In this document: piece by piece, positions 28,081 through 36,826 of the stretch
Numbering within the stretch: position 1 is the stretch's first letter
How the letters are laid out: the number at the start of each line of letters is the position of its first letter
Assembly: GCF_003852405.1 (NCBI RefSeq)
Contig: NZ_QAJM01000016.1
Location: 464,641-528,640 of the forward strand
Source: Pseudomonas sp. KBW05
GTDB taxonomy: Bacteria > Pseudomonadota > Gammaproteobacteria > Pseudomonadales > Pseudomonadaceae
DNA: 64,000 nt
Direction of reading: 5' to 3'
Position numbers and translations under genes: made by a program
Notes under the pieces: generated by a model
What the model was told of the DNA's origin: nothing
Database searches by the model: none
The model's input: the letters and a program-made list of their open reading frames with translations, nothing else

Positions 28081-28109
28081 AAAAAGGGTGGCTTAGGCCG
28101 CCCTTTTTT
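28081..28109 (+). terminator. Intrinsic terminator after cc4
   Basis: AAAAAGGGTGGC / GCCGCCCTTTTTT hairpin with a four-base loop, 45 bases after the cc4 stop. Confidence 0.9.
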
Positions 28110-28203
28110 GTGGCCGGTGCCGTTACACTAACGAACTCATGCCCGCGTAGACCTGTCACAACAAAGGTCGCGTGAGGCGACTTTATTTGTCCAGGAGTAA
28201 AGC

Positions 28204-28839
28204 ATGCGTAATCTGATCCTCAGCGCCGCTCTCGTCACTGCCAGCCTCTTCGGCATGACCGCACAAGCTGCCGACGTGCCGCTTGAAGCCGGTAAAACCT
28301 ATGTTGAATTGACCAATCCGGTACCGGTTTCGGTGCCTGGCAAGATCGAAGTGGTGGAGCTGTTCTGGTACGGCTGCCCGCATTGCTACGCCTTTGAGCC
28401 GACTATCAACCCATGGGCCGAAAAACTCCCGTCCGACGTTAACTTCAAGCGCATCCCGGCCATGTTCGGCGGCCCTTGGGATGCCCACGGCCAACTGTTC
28501 CTGACCCTGGAAGCCATGGGTGTGGAGCACAAGGTCCACAACGCGGTATTCGACGCGATCCAGAAGCAAGGCAAGCGCCTGACCAAGCCTGACGAAATGG
28601 CTGACTTCGTTGCCACCCAAGGCGTGGACAAGGACAAGTTCCTGGCCACCTTCAACTCCTTCGCCATCCAGGGCCAGATCAAACAGGCCAAGGAACTCGC
28701 GCAGAAGTATGGCGTGCAAGGCGTACCGACCCTGATCGTCAACGGCAAATACCGTTTTGACCTGGGTACTGCCGGTGGTCCGGAGGCTGTCCTCAACGTC
28801 GCCGATCAACTGATCGCCAAAGAGCGCGCAGCCAAGTAA
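28204..28839 (+). CDS. dsbA: Thiol:disulfide interchange protein DsbA
   Basis: Periplasmic oxidant that introduces disulfide bonds into exported proteins (211 aa). A signal peptide ends at AQAAD; the thioredoxin-fold active site is Cys58-Pro-His-Cys61 (WYGCPHCYAF), and the cis-proline loop GVQGVPTLIVNG is intact. It starts after a terminator, so it has its own promoter, and is followed 10 bases later by an EEP-family gene, suggesting co-transcription. Confidence 0.97.
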   Translation: MRNLILSAALVTASLFGMTAQAADVPLEAGKTYVELTNPVPVSVPGKIEVVELFWYGCPHCYAFEPTINPWAEKLPSDVNFKRIPAMFGGPWDAHGQLFLTLEAMGVEHKVHNAVFDAIQKQGKRLTKPDEMADFVATQGVDKDKFLATFNSFAIQGQIKQAKELAQKYGVQGVPTLIVNGKYRFDLGTAGGPEAVLNVADQLIAKERAAK

Positions 28840-28849
28840 GGGGCCCACC

Positions 28850-29728
28850 ATGCGCCGCTGGGGGACTGAACGTGTGGTTGGCCTGCATGATCCGCAGGTC
28901 AACGAGCACCACCTGGAATCCACGGGCCTGCCGGCCGACAGCCGGTTGCGCCTGCTCAGCTTCAATATTCAGGTGGGCATCAGTACCGAGAAGTACCGGC
29001 ACTACCTCACCCGTGGCTGGCAGCACCTGCTGCCCCACAATGGGCGCGCCGGCAACCTGCAGAAAATCGGCAACCTGCTGAGCGACTTCGACCTGGTCGC
29101 CTTGCAGGAAGCCGATGGCGGCAGCATCCGCTCCGGTTACGTCAATCAGGTTGAGCACCTGGCGCAGCTTGGGGCCTTCCCCTACTGGTACCAGCAGCTC
29201 AACCGCAACCTCGGGCGCCTGGGCCAGCACAGCAATGGTGTGCTCAGCCGCTTGAAGCCTTGGGCGATCGAAGATCACCCGCTGCCCGGCCCCAAGGGGC
29301 GCGGCGCGATCCTCGTGCGATTTGGCGAAGGCCCTGAAGCCCTGGTGGTGGTGATGATGCATCTGGCGCTGGGTGCCCGCACCCGCACGATGCAACTGGC
29401 CTACATCCGCGAGCTGATCGGCAACTACAAACACCAGGTGCTGATGGGGGACATGAACACCCACGCCAGCGACCTGCTGAACAATTCTCCGCTGCGGGAC
29501 CTCGGGTTGTTGGCGCCGCAAGTCGAAGCCACGTTTCCCAGCTGGCGCCCGCAGCGCTGTCTGGACCATATCCTGCTGAGCCCGACCCTCACGCTCGAAA
29601 GCGTGCAGGTCCTGGCGCAGCCCATCTCCGACCACCTGCCGGTCGCGGTAGAGATTCGCCTGCCGGGTTCGCTCACGGCCGATGCATTGCCCGCGTTGAG
29701 CCCTGGCCCCCGCGGACCCCTTGCATGA
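28850..29728 (+). CDS. Endonuclease/exonuclease/phosphatase (EEP) family protein
   Basis: A 292-residue cytoplasmic protein with the EEP fold. Metal and catalytic residues are evident: Asn/Phe-Asn-Ile in LLSFNIQVG, Glu in DLVALQEADGG, Asp/Asn in LMGDMNTHASD, and the terminal His in PISDHLPVAVEI. Nucleic acid or phospho-lipid substrates are both possible in this family. It overlaps the following diguanylate cyclase gene by 4 bases (ATGA), and follows dsbA by 10 bases. The overlap suggests a functional tie to c-di-GMP signalling, which is inference. Confidence 0.88.
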   Translation: MRRWGTERVVGLHDPQVNEHHLESTGLPADSRLRLLSFNIQVGISTEKYRHYLTRGWQHLLPHNGRAGNLQKIGNLLSDFDLVALQEADGGSIRSGYVNQVEHLAQLGAFPYWYQQLNRNLGRLGQHSNGVLSRLKPWAIEDHPLPGPKGRGAILVRFGEGPEALVVVMMHLALGARTRTMQLAYIRELIGNYKHQVLMGDMNTHASDLLNNSPLRDLGLLAPQVEATFPSWRPQRCLDHILLSPTLTLESVQVLAQPISDHLPVAVEIRLPGSLTADALPALSPGPRGPLA

Positions 29729-31758
29729 GCGACGACGCCCAGCGCTGGAAAGAAAAGTACCTGTTAAGCATCGAGCAACAAGAAAAGCTCGAACGCCGTT
29801 GGGCTGCCCGCCTCGACCTGCTGCGCCGAGGGCTGGTGCGCAGCACGCTGGCGGCGGAAGGCACCGACCGCGCGGTTGACCAATGCATGAAGGAAATGCG
29901 CGACGTGGTGCGCACCGACGACATGGACGCCGCCCTCGCCGCCCTGCTGCCACGCCTGGAAAAGGCCGTGCTGGATTCCGAGCAGCGCCGCGAAACCCGG
30001 GTCGAGCAGATCAGCACCGCGCTGACGGCACTGGTTGCGCAGCTGCAAAAACTGCCGTTGCCCCGTGACGTCGCGCGCCCGCTGAAAACCTTCGCCAAGC
30101 AGTTGGACAGCCGAGTGGGCCAGGCGCGGGAGATTCCGCTGCTGCTCAGTGAGTTGAGCAGCCTGCAAGGGCAGGCGCTGGATAACCTGGAGCCGGAAGG
30201 CGAAGCCACGCGCCCAGGGCCGGGCCTGCTGCAACGCTTGTTTGGTGGCAAGGACGTCGCCAGTGAGGCGCCGGTGAGCGAGCCGGCGGCGCTTGCCGCA
30301 GTGCCGCCCGCCCCTCCGAAGCCGGCGTCCGAACCTGCGCCCCAAGAGCCTGCTCAATCCGAAGAATTGTCCGAGGCGCTGCGGGCTTTCGCGCCACTGC
30401 CGCAAATCGGGGCCGCACCTGTGACTCCCGCCCCGGCGGCAGAGGTCGCCAAGCCAGCGGTTGTAGCTGACGCGCCGGTCCACACTGCTGCACCTGTCGC
30501 TACGCCAGAGCCCGAGCCGCCCGCGCCGCAGGCCGAAGCGCCAGCCGCCGAAAGCGCACTCGCCACCTTTGTCGACGCGCCGCAGGTGCCAATCGAAGCA
30601 CCGGAGCAAACCGTCATCGGCAGCCTGTCGTTGCCGCCAGTGCTCGAACGCGACGATCCCGACGAGCTGCAATCAGAGGGCATCTACGCCCTGCCCGATT
30701 CGCCCGAGCCGTCCTACAGCTCCGTGGCCAAGCATATCGAAGACACCTTGCTCGGCCTGCTCGAAGACCTGTCGCTGCCCGAACGCCACCGGCCACAGGC
30801 CGAGGCGATGCGCGAGCGCCTGGCCCATGGCTTGAACTGGTACGAACTGCTGCCGATCCTCGATGATCTGGCGGTGTTGATGCTGGCGATCACCGACAGC
30901 GGCCAGCACGAGTTCGAGGCTTATCTCAAGCAACTCAACGAGCGCCTCGAAGCGTTCCAGGGTCATCTGCAAGTGGCCAGCGAGGGTCATGCCGACAGCC
31001 GTGACGCAGCCCGCGAGCTGGACACGCAGATCCGTGAGCAAGTCGATGGCCTGCAAAGCAGTGTGCAGGAAGCGGCTGACCTGGACAGCCTCAAGCACGT
31101 GTTGGAAAGCCATCTGGAAGGCCTGCTCGGCACCATGGACCAGCACCAGCAGCAACGCGACCAGCGTGAGCAAGAGGTCGCGGCGCGCTTGAAGGGCTTG
31201 GCCGAGCGGGTGGCGAACATGGAACAGGAAGCCCAGGGTTATCGCGAGCACCTGGAAGTGCAGCGCCAGAAAGCCCTGCTCGACCCGCTCACCGGGCTGC
31301 CGAACCGCGCGGCGTGGAGCGAACGCCTGGACCACGAGGTCAATGCCTGGCACCAGCGCGGCAACAGCCTGTCGCTGGCGATGCTCGACCTGGACCACTT
31401 CAAGCGGATCAACGACGGTTACGGCCATCTGGCGGGCGACAAGGTGCTGAAAATCATCGCCAACGTCCTGCGCAAGCGCCTGCGCCCGAGCGACTTCATC
31501 GCCCGTTTTGGTGGCGAAGAGTTTGTCTTGCTGATGCCCGACTCATCCCTGGCGGATGCGCTGGCGGTGGGCGAGGTGCTGCGTGCAGCCATCGAGGCGT
31601 GCCCGTTCCACTTCAAAGGCGAGCCGGTGACGGTCACCGTGTCCATGGGCGTGGCGCAGTTCCTGCCGGGCGAGCGCAGTGACCTGGCGCTCAAGCGCGC
31701 CGATGCGGCGTTGTACCGGGCCAAGGCGGCGGGGCGTAACCGCGTACAGGCAGCATAA
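29725..31758 (+). CDS. GGDEF-domain diguanylate cyclase (DgcH-like)
   Basis: A 677-residue protein. The N-terminal ~180 residues are helical, about 190-310 is a Pro/Ala-rich low-complexity linker, then a coiled-coil region (about 380-510) and a C-terminal GGDEF domain. The active site is GGEEF at 596-600, with the inhibitory I-site RPSD at 587-590 at the correct five-residue distance, so c-di-GMP synthesis with feedback inhibition is expected. No transmembrane helices, so the protein is cytoplasmic. I recall the equivalent P. aeruginosa gene as PA5487 (dgcH). Start overlaps the EEP gene. Confidence 0.93.
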   Translation: MSDDAQRWKEKYLLSIEQQEKLERRWAARLDLLRRGLVRSTLAAEGTDRAVDQCMKEMRDVVRTDDMDAALAALLPRLEKAVLDSEQRRETRVEQISTALTALVAQLQKLPLPRDVARPLKTFAKQLDSRVGQAREIPLLLSELSSLQGQALDNLEPEGEATRPGPGLLQRLFGGKDVASEAPVSEPAALAAVPPAPPKPASEPAPQEPAQSEELSEALRAFAPLPQIGAAPVTPAPAAEVAKPAVVADAPVHTAAPVATPEPEPPAPQAEAPAAESALATFVDAPQVPIEAPEQTVIGSLSLPPVLERDDPDELQSEGIYALPDSPEPSYSSVAKHIEDTLLGLLEDLSLPERHRPQAEAMRERLAHGLNWYELLPILDDLAVLMLAITDSGQHEFEAYLKQLNERLEAFQGHLQVASEGHADSRDAARELDTQIREQVDGLQSSVQEAADLDSLKHVLESHLEGLLGTMDQHQQQRDQREQEVAARLKGLAERVANMEQEAQGYREHLEVQRQKALLDPLTGLPNRAAWSERLDHEVNAWHQRGNSLSLAMLDLDHFKRINDGYGHLAGDKVLKIIANVLRKRLRPSDFIARFGGEEFVLLMPDSSLADALAVGEVLRAAIEACPFHFKGEPVTVTVSMGVAQFLPGERSDLALKRADAALYRAKAAGRNRVQAA

Positions 31759-31846
31759 AAGATGTTCCATTTTGTGATTTGAGCGCCGCGTCACAAACGG
31801 TACGTTACACTGTTGCATTATCGTCTTCAGCGTACTGCCTTCTGCC

Positions 31847-32623
31847 ATGAAATCCTTATCCATTGCCTTTGTGTTTCTTCTGCTTGCGGGTTGCGCCAGC
31901 GGCCCGCGCCTGGACACCAGCCATCCCTCGGCGAACCACGACAACCGCGTGCAGTTCGTGATCGTCCACTACACCTCCACCGACCTTGAGCGCTCGCTGG
32001 CACTGCTGACCCACGGCCAGGTCAGCAGCCACTACCTGATCGGCGACGACGCCTCAGGCAAGATCTACAAATTGGTGGATGAGAGCCAGCGCGCCTGGCA
32101 TGCCGGGGAAAGCGAGTGGATGGGCCGCACCTGGCTCAACTCCAGCTCCATCGGTATCGAAATCGTCAACCCAGGCTATCGCGACACGCCGACGGGACGC
32201 GTGTGGTATCCGTATTCCGAAGCGCAGGTGAAGTCGCTGGTGGTGTTGCTCAAGGACATCAGCAAGCGTAATGGCATCGACCCGAAGAACATCATTGGCC
32301 ATAGCGATATTGCACCGCTGCGCAAGCTGGACCCGGGCCCGTTGTTTCCGTGGAAGCGTTTGGCCGAAGAAGGCCTGGGAGTGTGGCCGGACGCCCAGGC
32401 TGTGGCGCGATTCCAGGTGCAATTCGCCGCTGACCTGCCGAGCATTACCTGGTTCCAGGAAGAATTGGCCCGCCTGGGCTATCAGACACCGCAGACCGGC
32501 GAACTGGATGTAGCTACGCGCCATGTGATTGCCGCGTTCCAGATGCACTTCCGACCGTCGCTGTTTGATGGCACGCCCGATGCCGAGAGTGCCGCAATCC
32601 TGCGGGCGTTGAACCGCCGCTGA
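31847..32623 (+). CDS. Lipoprotein N-acetylmuramoyl-L-alanine amidase (AmpDh2-like)
   Basis: A 258-residue outer-membrane-type lipoprotein (LLLAGC, Cys16) with an amidase_2 domain. Zinc ligands and catalytic residues are present: His41 (VIVHYTSTD), Glu105 (GIEIVN), His152 (IIGHSDIAP) and Asp162 (KLDPGP). The C-terminal ~70 residues look like a peptidoglycan-binding domain. It removes peptide stems from murein or anhydromuropeptides in the periplasm and so affects recycling and AmpC induction. In P. aeruginosa ampDh2 is also next to kinB-algB. Confidence 0.9.
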   Translation: MKSLSIAFVFLLLAGCASGPRLDTSHPSANHDNRVQFVIVHYTSTDLERSLALLTHGQVSSHYLIGDDASGKIYKLVDESQRAWHAGESEWMGRTWLNSSSIGIEIVNPGYRDTPTGRVWYPYSEAQVKSLVVLLKDISKRNGIDPKNIIGHSDIAPLRKLDPGPLFPWKRLAEEGLGVWPDAQAVARFQVQFAADLPSITWFQEELARLGYQTPQTGELDVATRHVIAAFQMHFRPSLFDGTPDAESAAILRALNRR

Positions 32624-32658
32624 TCACTTGCAGCTGTTGTTGTAGTCAGGGCGCTTGT

Positions 32659-32753
32659 TGTGGCGAGGGAGCTTGCTCCCGCTGGGCTGCGAAGCGGCCC
32701 CAGAATTTTTGGGAGCGCTGCGCACTCCAGCGGGAGCAAGCTCCCTCGCCACA
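32659..32753. repeat. REPIN of a second family (GTGGCGAGGGAGCTTGCTCCCG type)
   Basis: Inverted units TGTGGCGAGGGAGCTTGCTCCCGCTGG (32659 onward) and CCAGCGGGAGCAAGCTCCCTCGCCACA (ending 32753). The core differs from the other REPINs in this window, so it belongs to a separate REP group. Lies between the convergent amidase and kinB genes. Confidence 0.9.
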
Positions 32754-32771
32754 GGTATCGGTAGTGCGCTG

Positions 32772-34559
32772 TTACAGCGGCAGCGCCATATAGAACTGTG
32801 TCCCCTGCCCCGGCCGCGAATACACGCCCATGCGGCCGCCGTGCAGTTGCACGATCTCCTTGCACAGCGCCAGCCCCAGGCCGGCGCCGCCTTTCTTGCG
32901 GCCCACCTGGACGAACGGTTCGAAAATGCGCCCTTGCTGGCCATAGGCGATACCTTCGCCGTTGTCCTCGACGCTGACAATCACCCGCTCCCCATGACGC
33001 CGCGCCTGCAGGCGAATCTGCCCGCCCTCGGCGGTATGACGCAAGGCGTTGGCCAGCAGGTTGTCGAGTACACGCTCCAATTGCGCCTGGTCAGCGTACA
33101 GGCGTGGCAACTCGGCTTGTGCTTCTATCAGTAGTTCGATGTTCTGCGCATTGGCCAGTTCTGCGAAACGCGCACGGGCATGCTCAAGCAGATCGTTCAC
33201 GTCACACGGCCCCAAGGTGAGTTTTTGCAGGCCGTTCTGGTAGCGCGAGAAGTTGAGCAAGTCGTTGATCAACTGCATCAGGCGCTGCATTTCTTCATTG
33301 ACCGTATCCAGCAGGTCCGCTTCGCGCGATTCCGCCGCAAACTTCGCACGTTCGCGAAACAGGCCGAACGCCATATGCATGCCGGTCACTGGTGTCCGCA
33401 GCTCATGGGAAGCGCGCAGCACGAACTCACTGCGCACCCGTTCAAAGGCGCGCTGTTCGGTGACGTCATGCAGCACCATCACCGCGCCGAGGATATGCCC
33501 CTCGGTATGGCTCACGGGCGTGAGGCTATAGGTCAGCAGGCGCAGTTCACCTTCGACTTCCACTTCCAGGTCTTCCGGTGCGCGCTCCAGGTTGCCGCCG
33601 CGCAGCACCAGTTGCAGCTGCTCATCCAGTTCGGGGCGCATCAAGGCTTCGCCCAAGCCCTGGCCGAGGCGTTCCTCATCCCAGCCCAATTGGCGTTGTG
33701 CTACCGGGTTGAGGTGTTCCAGGCGGCCTTGGCGGTCGATCATCAGCAGGCCATCGTCGATGCTGTCGAGCACGGCTTGCAGGCGTTGCTGGCCGGCGAG
33801 CAGTTCGTCGATATTGGTCGCCTGATGCTGACGGAGGGCCTCGGCCATGATGCCGAAGCGACGCGTCAGTTGGTTCATCTCCGCCGCTGACGAGATTGGC
33901 AGCGTCACTTCGAAGTCACCCTGGCCGATCTTGTCCGCCGCCTTGGCCAAGGCTTCGATCGGCCCGCCAAAACGCCGGGCGATGCCATGGGCGGTGACAA
34001 AGCCGATGATCAGTACGGCAAGCCCTACCAGACCGAGCAAGCCGGCGATGAGCAACGCGCGCTCGCGGGATTTATGCTCACTGGTGCTGATGTTTTCCAA
34101 GGCCTGCTTGTGTTCGGCGATCAGGCCGTTGCGTAGCACATTGAAGGTGTCGGTGAGCTTGTCCTTGGTGCCTGGCGGTGGCGAGGCCTGCTGGGATTGG
34201 TCAAACGCGTCCAGCAGGTTTTGGTACTCGCCCCGGGCCTGGCTGAAGCCGGTGCCGTGGCCATCGCGCTGTTCATGGGCGATGCCTTGGTCGAGCAGAT
34301 CGAAGTAGCGTTGCTTCGACGCTTGCAGCGCCGCGGGGTCGGGGCGCTGCTCCAGCATCATCATCAGTTGGTCGCCCAGGCTCTGACGCAGCTTGAGGCC
34401 CAGGTCCAGGGTGATGAAGTTGCTGCGAATCAGCGACTCCTGGGTCTTGGCCATTTGCATGACGCTGACCAGGCCCAGTATCAGGCCCAGCAGGGCGACG
34501 GTGATCAGCGCTGAGATACTCAGGAACAAGCGAGTTCGCAGCTTCATCGCTAACTTCAT
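32772..34559 (-). CDS. kinB: Sensor histidine kinase KinB (alginate biosynthesis)
   Basis: Inner-membrane kinase/phosphatase for AlgB (595 aa). Two membrane helices (about 10-34 and 168-190) flank a helical periplasmic sensor domain; then HAMP (about 191-245), PAS (about 255-370), HisKA with the phospho-acceptor His385 (ASHELRTPVTG) and a HATPase_c domain with N (NLLANALRHT), G1 (VEDNGEGIAYG) and G2 (GGAGLGLAL) boxes. Starting at 34559 places the histidine at 385, the number used for P. aeruginosa KinB, and gives its 595-residue length. Shortly downstream of algB in the same operon. Confidence 0.97.
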   Translation of the reverse strand: MKLAMKLRTRLFLSISALITVALLGLILGLVSVMQMAKTQESLIRSNFITLDLGLKLRQSLGDQLMMMLEQRPDPAALQASKQRYFDLLDQGIAHEQRDGHGTGFSQARGEYQNLLDAFDQSQQASPPPGTKDKLTDTFNVLRNGLIAEHKQALENISTSEHKSRERALLIAGLLGLVGLAVLIIGFVTAHGIARRFGGPIEALAKAADKIGQGDFEVTLPISSAAEMNQLTRRFGIMAEALRQHQATNIDELLAGQQRLQAVLDSIDDGLLMIDRQGRLEHLNPVAQRQLGWDEERLGQGLGEALMRPELDEQLQLVLRGGNLERAPEDLEVEVEGELRLLTYSLTPVSHTEGHILGAVMVLHDVTEQRAFERVRSEFVLRASHELRTPVTGMHMAFGLFRERAKFAAESREADLLDTVNEEMQRLMQLINDLLNFSRYQNGLQKLTLGPCDVNDLLEHARARFAELANAQNIELLIEAQAELPRLYADQAQLERVLDNLLANALRHTAEGGQIRLQARRHGERVIVSVEDNGEGIAYGQQGRIFEPFVQVGRKKGGAGLGLALCKEIVQLHGGRMGVYSRPGQGTQFYMALPL

Positions 34560-34569
34560 AAGGTGCAGC

Positions 34570-35916
34570 TCACAGGTTGTACTGTTTGCGTTTGCGGTAC
34601 AGGGTCGAGGCATCGATGCCGAGGGTGCGGGCCGCCTGATCCAGGGTGTCGGCGGTGGCCAGCACGGCGCCGATGTGCGCTTTCTCCAACTCGTCCAGGC
34701 TCAGCGCCGCGCCGATGCGCGGAGCGTTGTGGGTGGTTTGCTCGGCCATGCCGAGGTGGCTGATTTCCACCTTTTCCTGCGGGCAGATAATGCTCGCGCG
34801 TTCCACCACGTTGCGCAGCTCGCGGATATTGCCCGGCCAGCGATAGTTGAGCAGCGCCTCGCGGGCTTCATCACTGAAGCCGCGTGCCGGCCGCGCGTAT
34901 TCCTTGACGAAGCGCGCCAGGAAACGATCGGCCAGGGTCAGGATGTCTTCGCTGCGTTCGCGCAGCGGCGGCAGGTGCAAGGTGATGACGTTGAGGCGGT
35001 ACAGCAAGTCTTCACGGAAGCGGCCGTCGCGCACCATGTCTTCCAGGTTCAGGTTGGTGGCGGCGAGGATGCGCACATCGGCCCGGCGGGTGACCGGGTC
35101 GCCCACGCGCTCGTATTCCTTGTCCTGGATGAATCGCAGTAACTTGGGTTGCAACGTGAGGGGAAAGTCGCCGATCTCGTCAAGAAACAGCGTGCCACCG
35201 TCGGCTTGGTTGACCCGGCCCAAGGTGCTTTCACTGGCGCCGGTGAACGCGCCGCGACTGTGGCCGAACAATTCGCTTTCCATCAGTTCTGCGGTCAGCG
35301 ACGGGCAGTTGATGGTCACGCAGGATTTCTTCGCGCGTTTGCTCCAACCGTGGATGGCCCGGGCCAGTTCGCCTTTACCGGTGCCCGACTCGCCGAGGAT
35401 CAAGATGTTGGCGTCGGTCCCGGCCACCTGGCGCGCGGTTTCCAGCACGACCATCATGGCCGGGCTGTGGGAGTCGAGGCCGTCTTTGGGCTGGCGCACT
35501 GCGCCTTCCAGCGCTTCCAGGCGCGCAGACAGTTGGCGTACTTCCAACTGTTTGGCGGTGGCCAGGCGCAATTGGTCCGGGCTGCACGGTTTCACCAGGT
35601 AATCGGCGGCGCCGGCCTGGATCGCATCCACGGCGGTATCCACGGCGGAATGCGCGGTGACAATGACCACGCGCATCCATGGCGCCTGGATACGCATTTG
35701 CGCGAGCACGTCGAGGCCGTTGTCTTCGCCCAGGCGCAGGTCCAGGAAGCACAGGTCGAACACCTGGCGTTGCATCAGCGCATCGGCCTGGGCGGCGCTG
35801 TTGGCGGTGGCCACGGTGTAGCCTTCATCTTCCAGGCAATACCGGAAGGTGCGCAGGATAGCGGATTCGTCGTCCACTAAAAGAATGCGGCCTTGAAGTT
35901 CCTTGGCTGATTCCAT
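34570..35916 (-). CDS. algB: NtrC-family response regulator AlgB
   Basis: A 448-residue sigma-54-type activator: receiver domain with phospho-Asp59 (CFLDLRLGED), AAA+ domain with Walker A GESGTGKG (175-182), the sigma-54-contacting loop GAFTGA (222-227) and Walker B GGTLFLDEIGD, and a C-terminal Fis-type helix-turn-helix (DQAARTLGIDASTLYRK). Activates alginate genes and is modulated by KinB. Ends 10 bases before kinB. A sigma-54-like promoter is found upstream of the divergent gene at 36294. Confidence 0.97.
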   Translation of the reverse strand: MESAKELQGRILLVDDESAILRTFRYCLEDEGYTVATANSAAQADALMQRQVFDLCFLDLRLGEDNGLDVLAQMRIQAPWMRVVIVTAHSAVDTAVDAIQAGAADYLVKPCSPDQLRLATAKQLEVRQLSARLEALEGAVRQPKDGLDSHSPAMMVVLETARQVAGTDANILILGESGTGKGELARAIHGWSKRAKKSCVTINCPSLTAELMESELFGHSRGAFTGASESTLGRVNQADGGTLFLDEIGDFPLTLQPKLLRFIQDKEYERVGDPVTRRADVRILAATNLNLEDMVRDGRFREDLLYRLNVITLHLPPLRERSEDILTLADRFLARFVKEYARPARGFSDEAREALLNYRWPGNIRELRNVVERASIICPQEKVEISHLGMAEQTTHNAPRIGAALSLDELEKAHIGAVLATADTLDQAARTLGIDASTLYRKRKQYNL

Positions 35917-36293
35917 CGGTGCCGCGCTCCTTAACTATGAATGATGGTGATTAGTCCCGGAATAATCGGGCAAGTTGCATGGTTTATTCTGATCGATAAA
36001 AGGAGATGTCGTGCAGGTATCTGCATTGCTTCCTACAAATCCCCGTCTGATGGCGTTTTCATGCTGTCTTGCCACTTCGGCAACCCGTCACTTGTTTTCT
36101 ATCCCTTGATCCGACCGCTGGTGATCGTGCATTTCGCACGGCTCTCAAGGTGGCATCGTGCAGGATGCTGTGCTCTTCAGTTCTGGAGTTCGTGCAAGTT
36201 ACTGATTTTATTGAATTTTATTTTGTAAAAAAGCTGGCATGCACCCTGCAATATCCCTCTCAACGAATAATCAGAATGCGGGAGCACTACAGC
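35917..36293. other. Divergent intergenic region algB / small membrane protein
   Basis: 377 bases of lower GC than its surroundings. It holds a sigma-54-like -24/-12 element near the right end; two short ORFs here have no ribosome sites and no similarity I recognise. Confidence 0.5.
36234..36250 (+). promoter_or_regulatory. Candidate sigma-54 (RpoN) -24/-12 promoter
   Basis: CTGGCATGCACCCTGCA aligns with YTGGCACGRNNNTTGCW: TGGC and TGC are intact with the required spacing, and only three of the defined positions differ. It lies 44 bases upstream of the next start codon. Confidence 0.55.
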
Positions 36294-36578
36294 ATGACTC
36301 GCCAACGTCTCAGCCAATTGCATGTATCGCCACTGCGCTTGCAGCAAGGCTTGTTTGCCAGCCTGGCCCTCATGGTCACGTTGATTGGCGGCCAGCAGAT
36401 GCAGCATTGGCAGCAGAGTCAGCAACAAGTCCCGCAGTTCGAACATTCCGTGAAGACCCAGACCCACTTCCGTTCCGTTGGCAGCGTTGCCGCCGATGTA
36501 ACCGCCCCGCAATTGAGAGTCGCCGACCAGGATTCCACCTTGGGCGAGCTGCCGATCCAAGAGCGTTGGGTGTTCTAG
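36294..36578 (+). CDS. Small membrane-anchored protein of unknown function
   Basis: A 94-residue protein with one hydrophobic helix (about residues 18-36: GLFASLALMVTLIGG), then a Gln/His-rich stretch (QQMQHWQQSQQQ) and a polar C-terminus. ATG 36294 has GGGAG upstream. No domain was recognised. It precedes two envelope-stress type genes (DUF1328 and Ivy) on the same strand, and follows a sigma-54-like promoter divergent from algB, so a role in envelope stress is possible but unproven. Confidence 0.65.
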   Translation: MTRQRLSQLHVSPLRLQQGLFASLALMVTLIGGQQMQHWQQSQQQVPQFEHSVKTQTHFRSVGSVAADVTAPQLRVADQDSTLGELPIQERWVF

Positions 36579-36659
36579 GCAAGAAAAGCGCTCGCTCACC
36601 TTGAGCGGCCGTACGGCACTACCGTTGTTACCCCTTTAGAAAGCGTAAGGAGAATCACC

Positions 36660-36824
36660 ATGTTGAGTTGGGCAATCACATTTCTGATCATCGCCATTGT
36701 GGCTGCAGTCCTGGGCTTCGGTGGTATCGCGGGCACCGCTACGGGGATCGCCAAGATTCTGTTTGTGGTCTTCCTGGTGATGTTTATTGCTTCGTTCTTC
36801 TTTGGTCGTCGTGGCCGAGGCTGA
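36660..36824 (+). CDS. DUF1328 small membrane protein (YtjA-like)
   Basis: A 54-residue protein, almost entirely two hydrophobic helices, with the DUF1328 signature [20 protein letters not shown] and a basic C-terminus (FGRRGRG). AAGGAGAATCACC provides the ribosome site. Two bases after its stop the Ivy-family gene begins, so they are likely one operon. DUF1328 proteins are often induced by membrane or osmotic stress; precise function unknown. Confidence 0.92.
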   Translation: MLSWAITFLIIAIVAAVLGFGGIAGTATGIAKILFVVFLVMFIASFFFGRRGRG

Positions 36825-36826
36825 AT

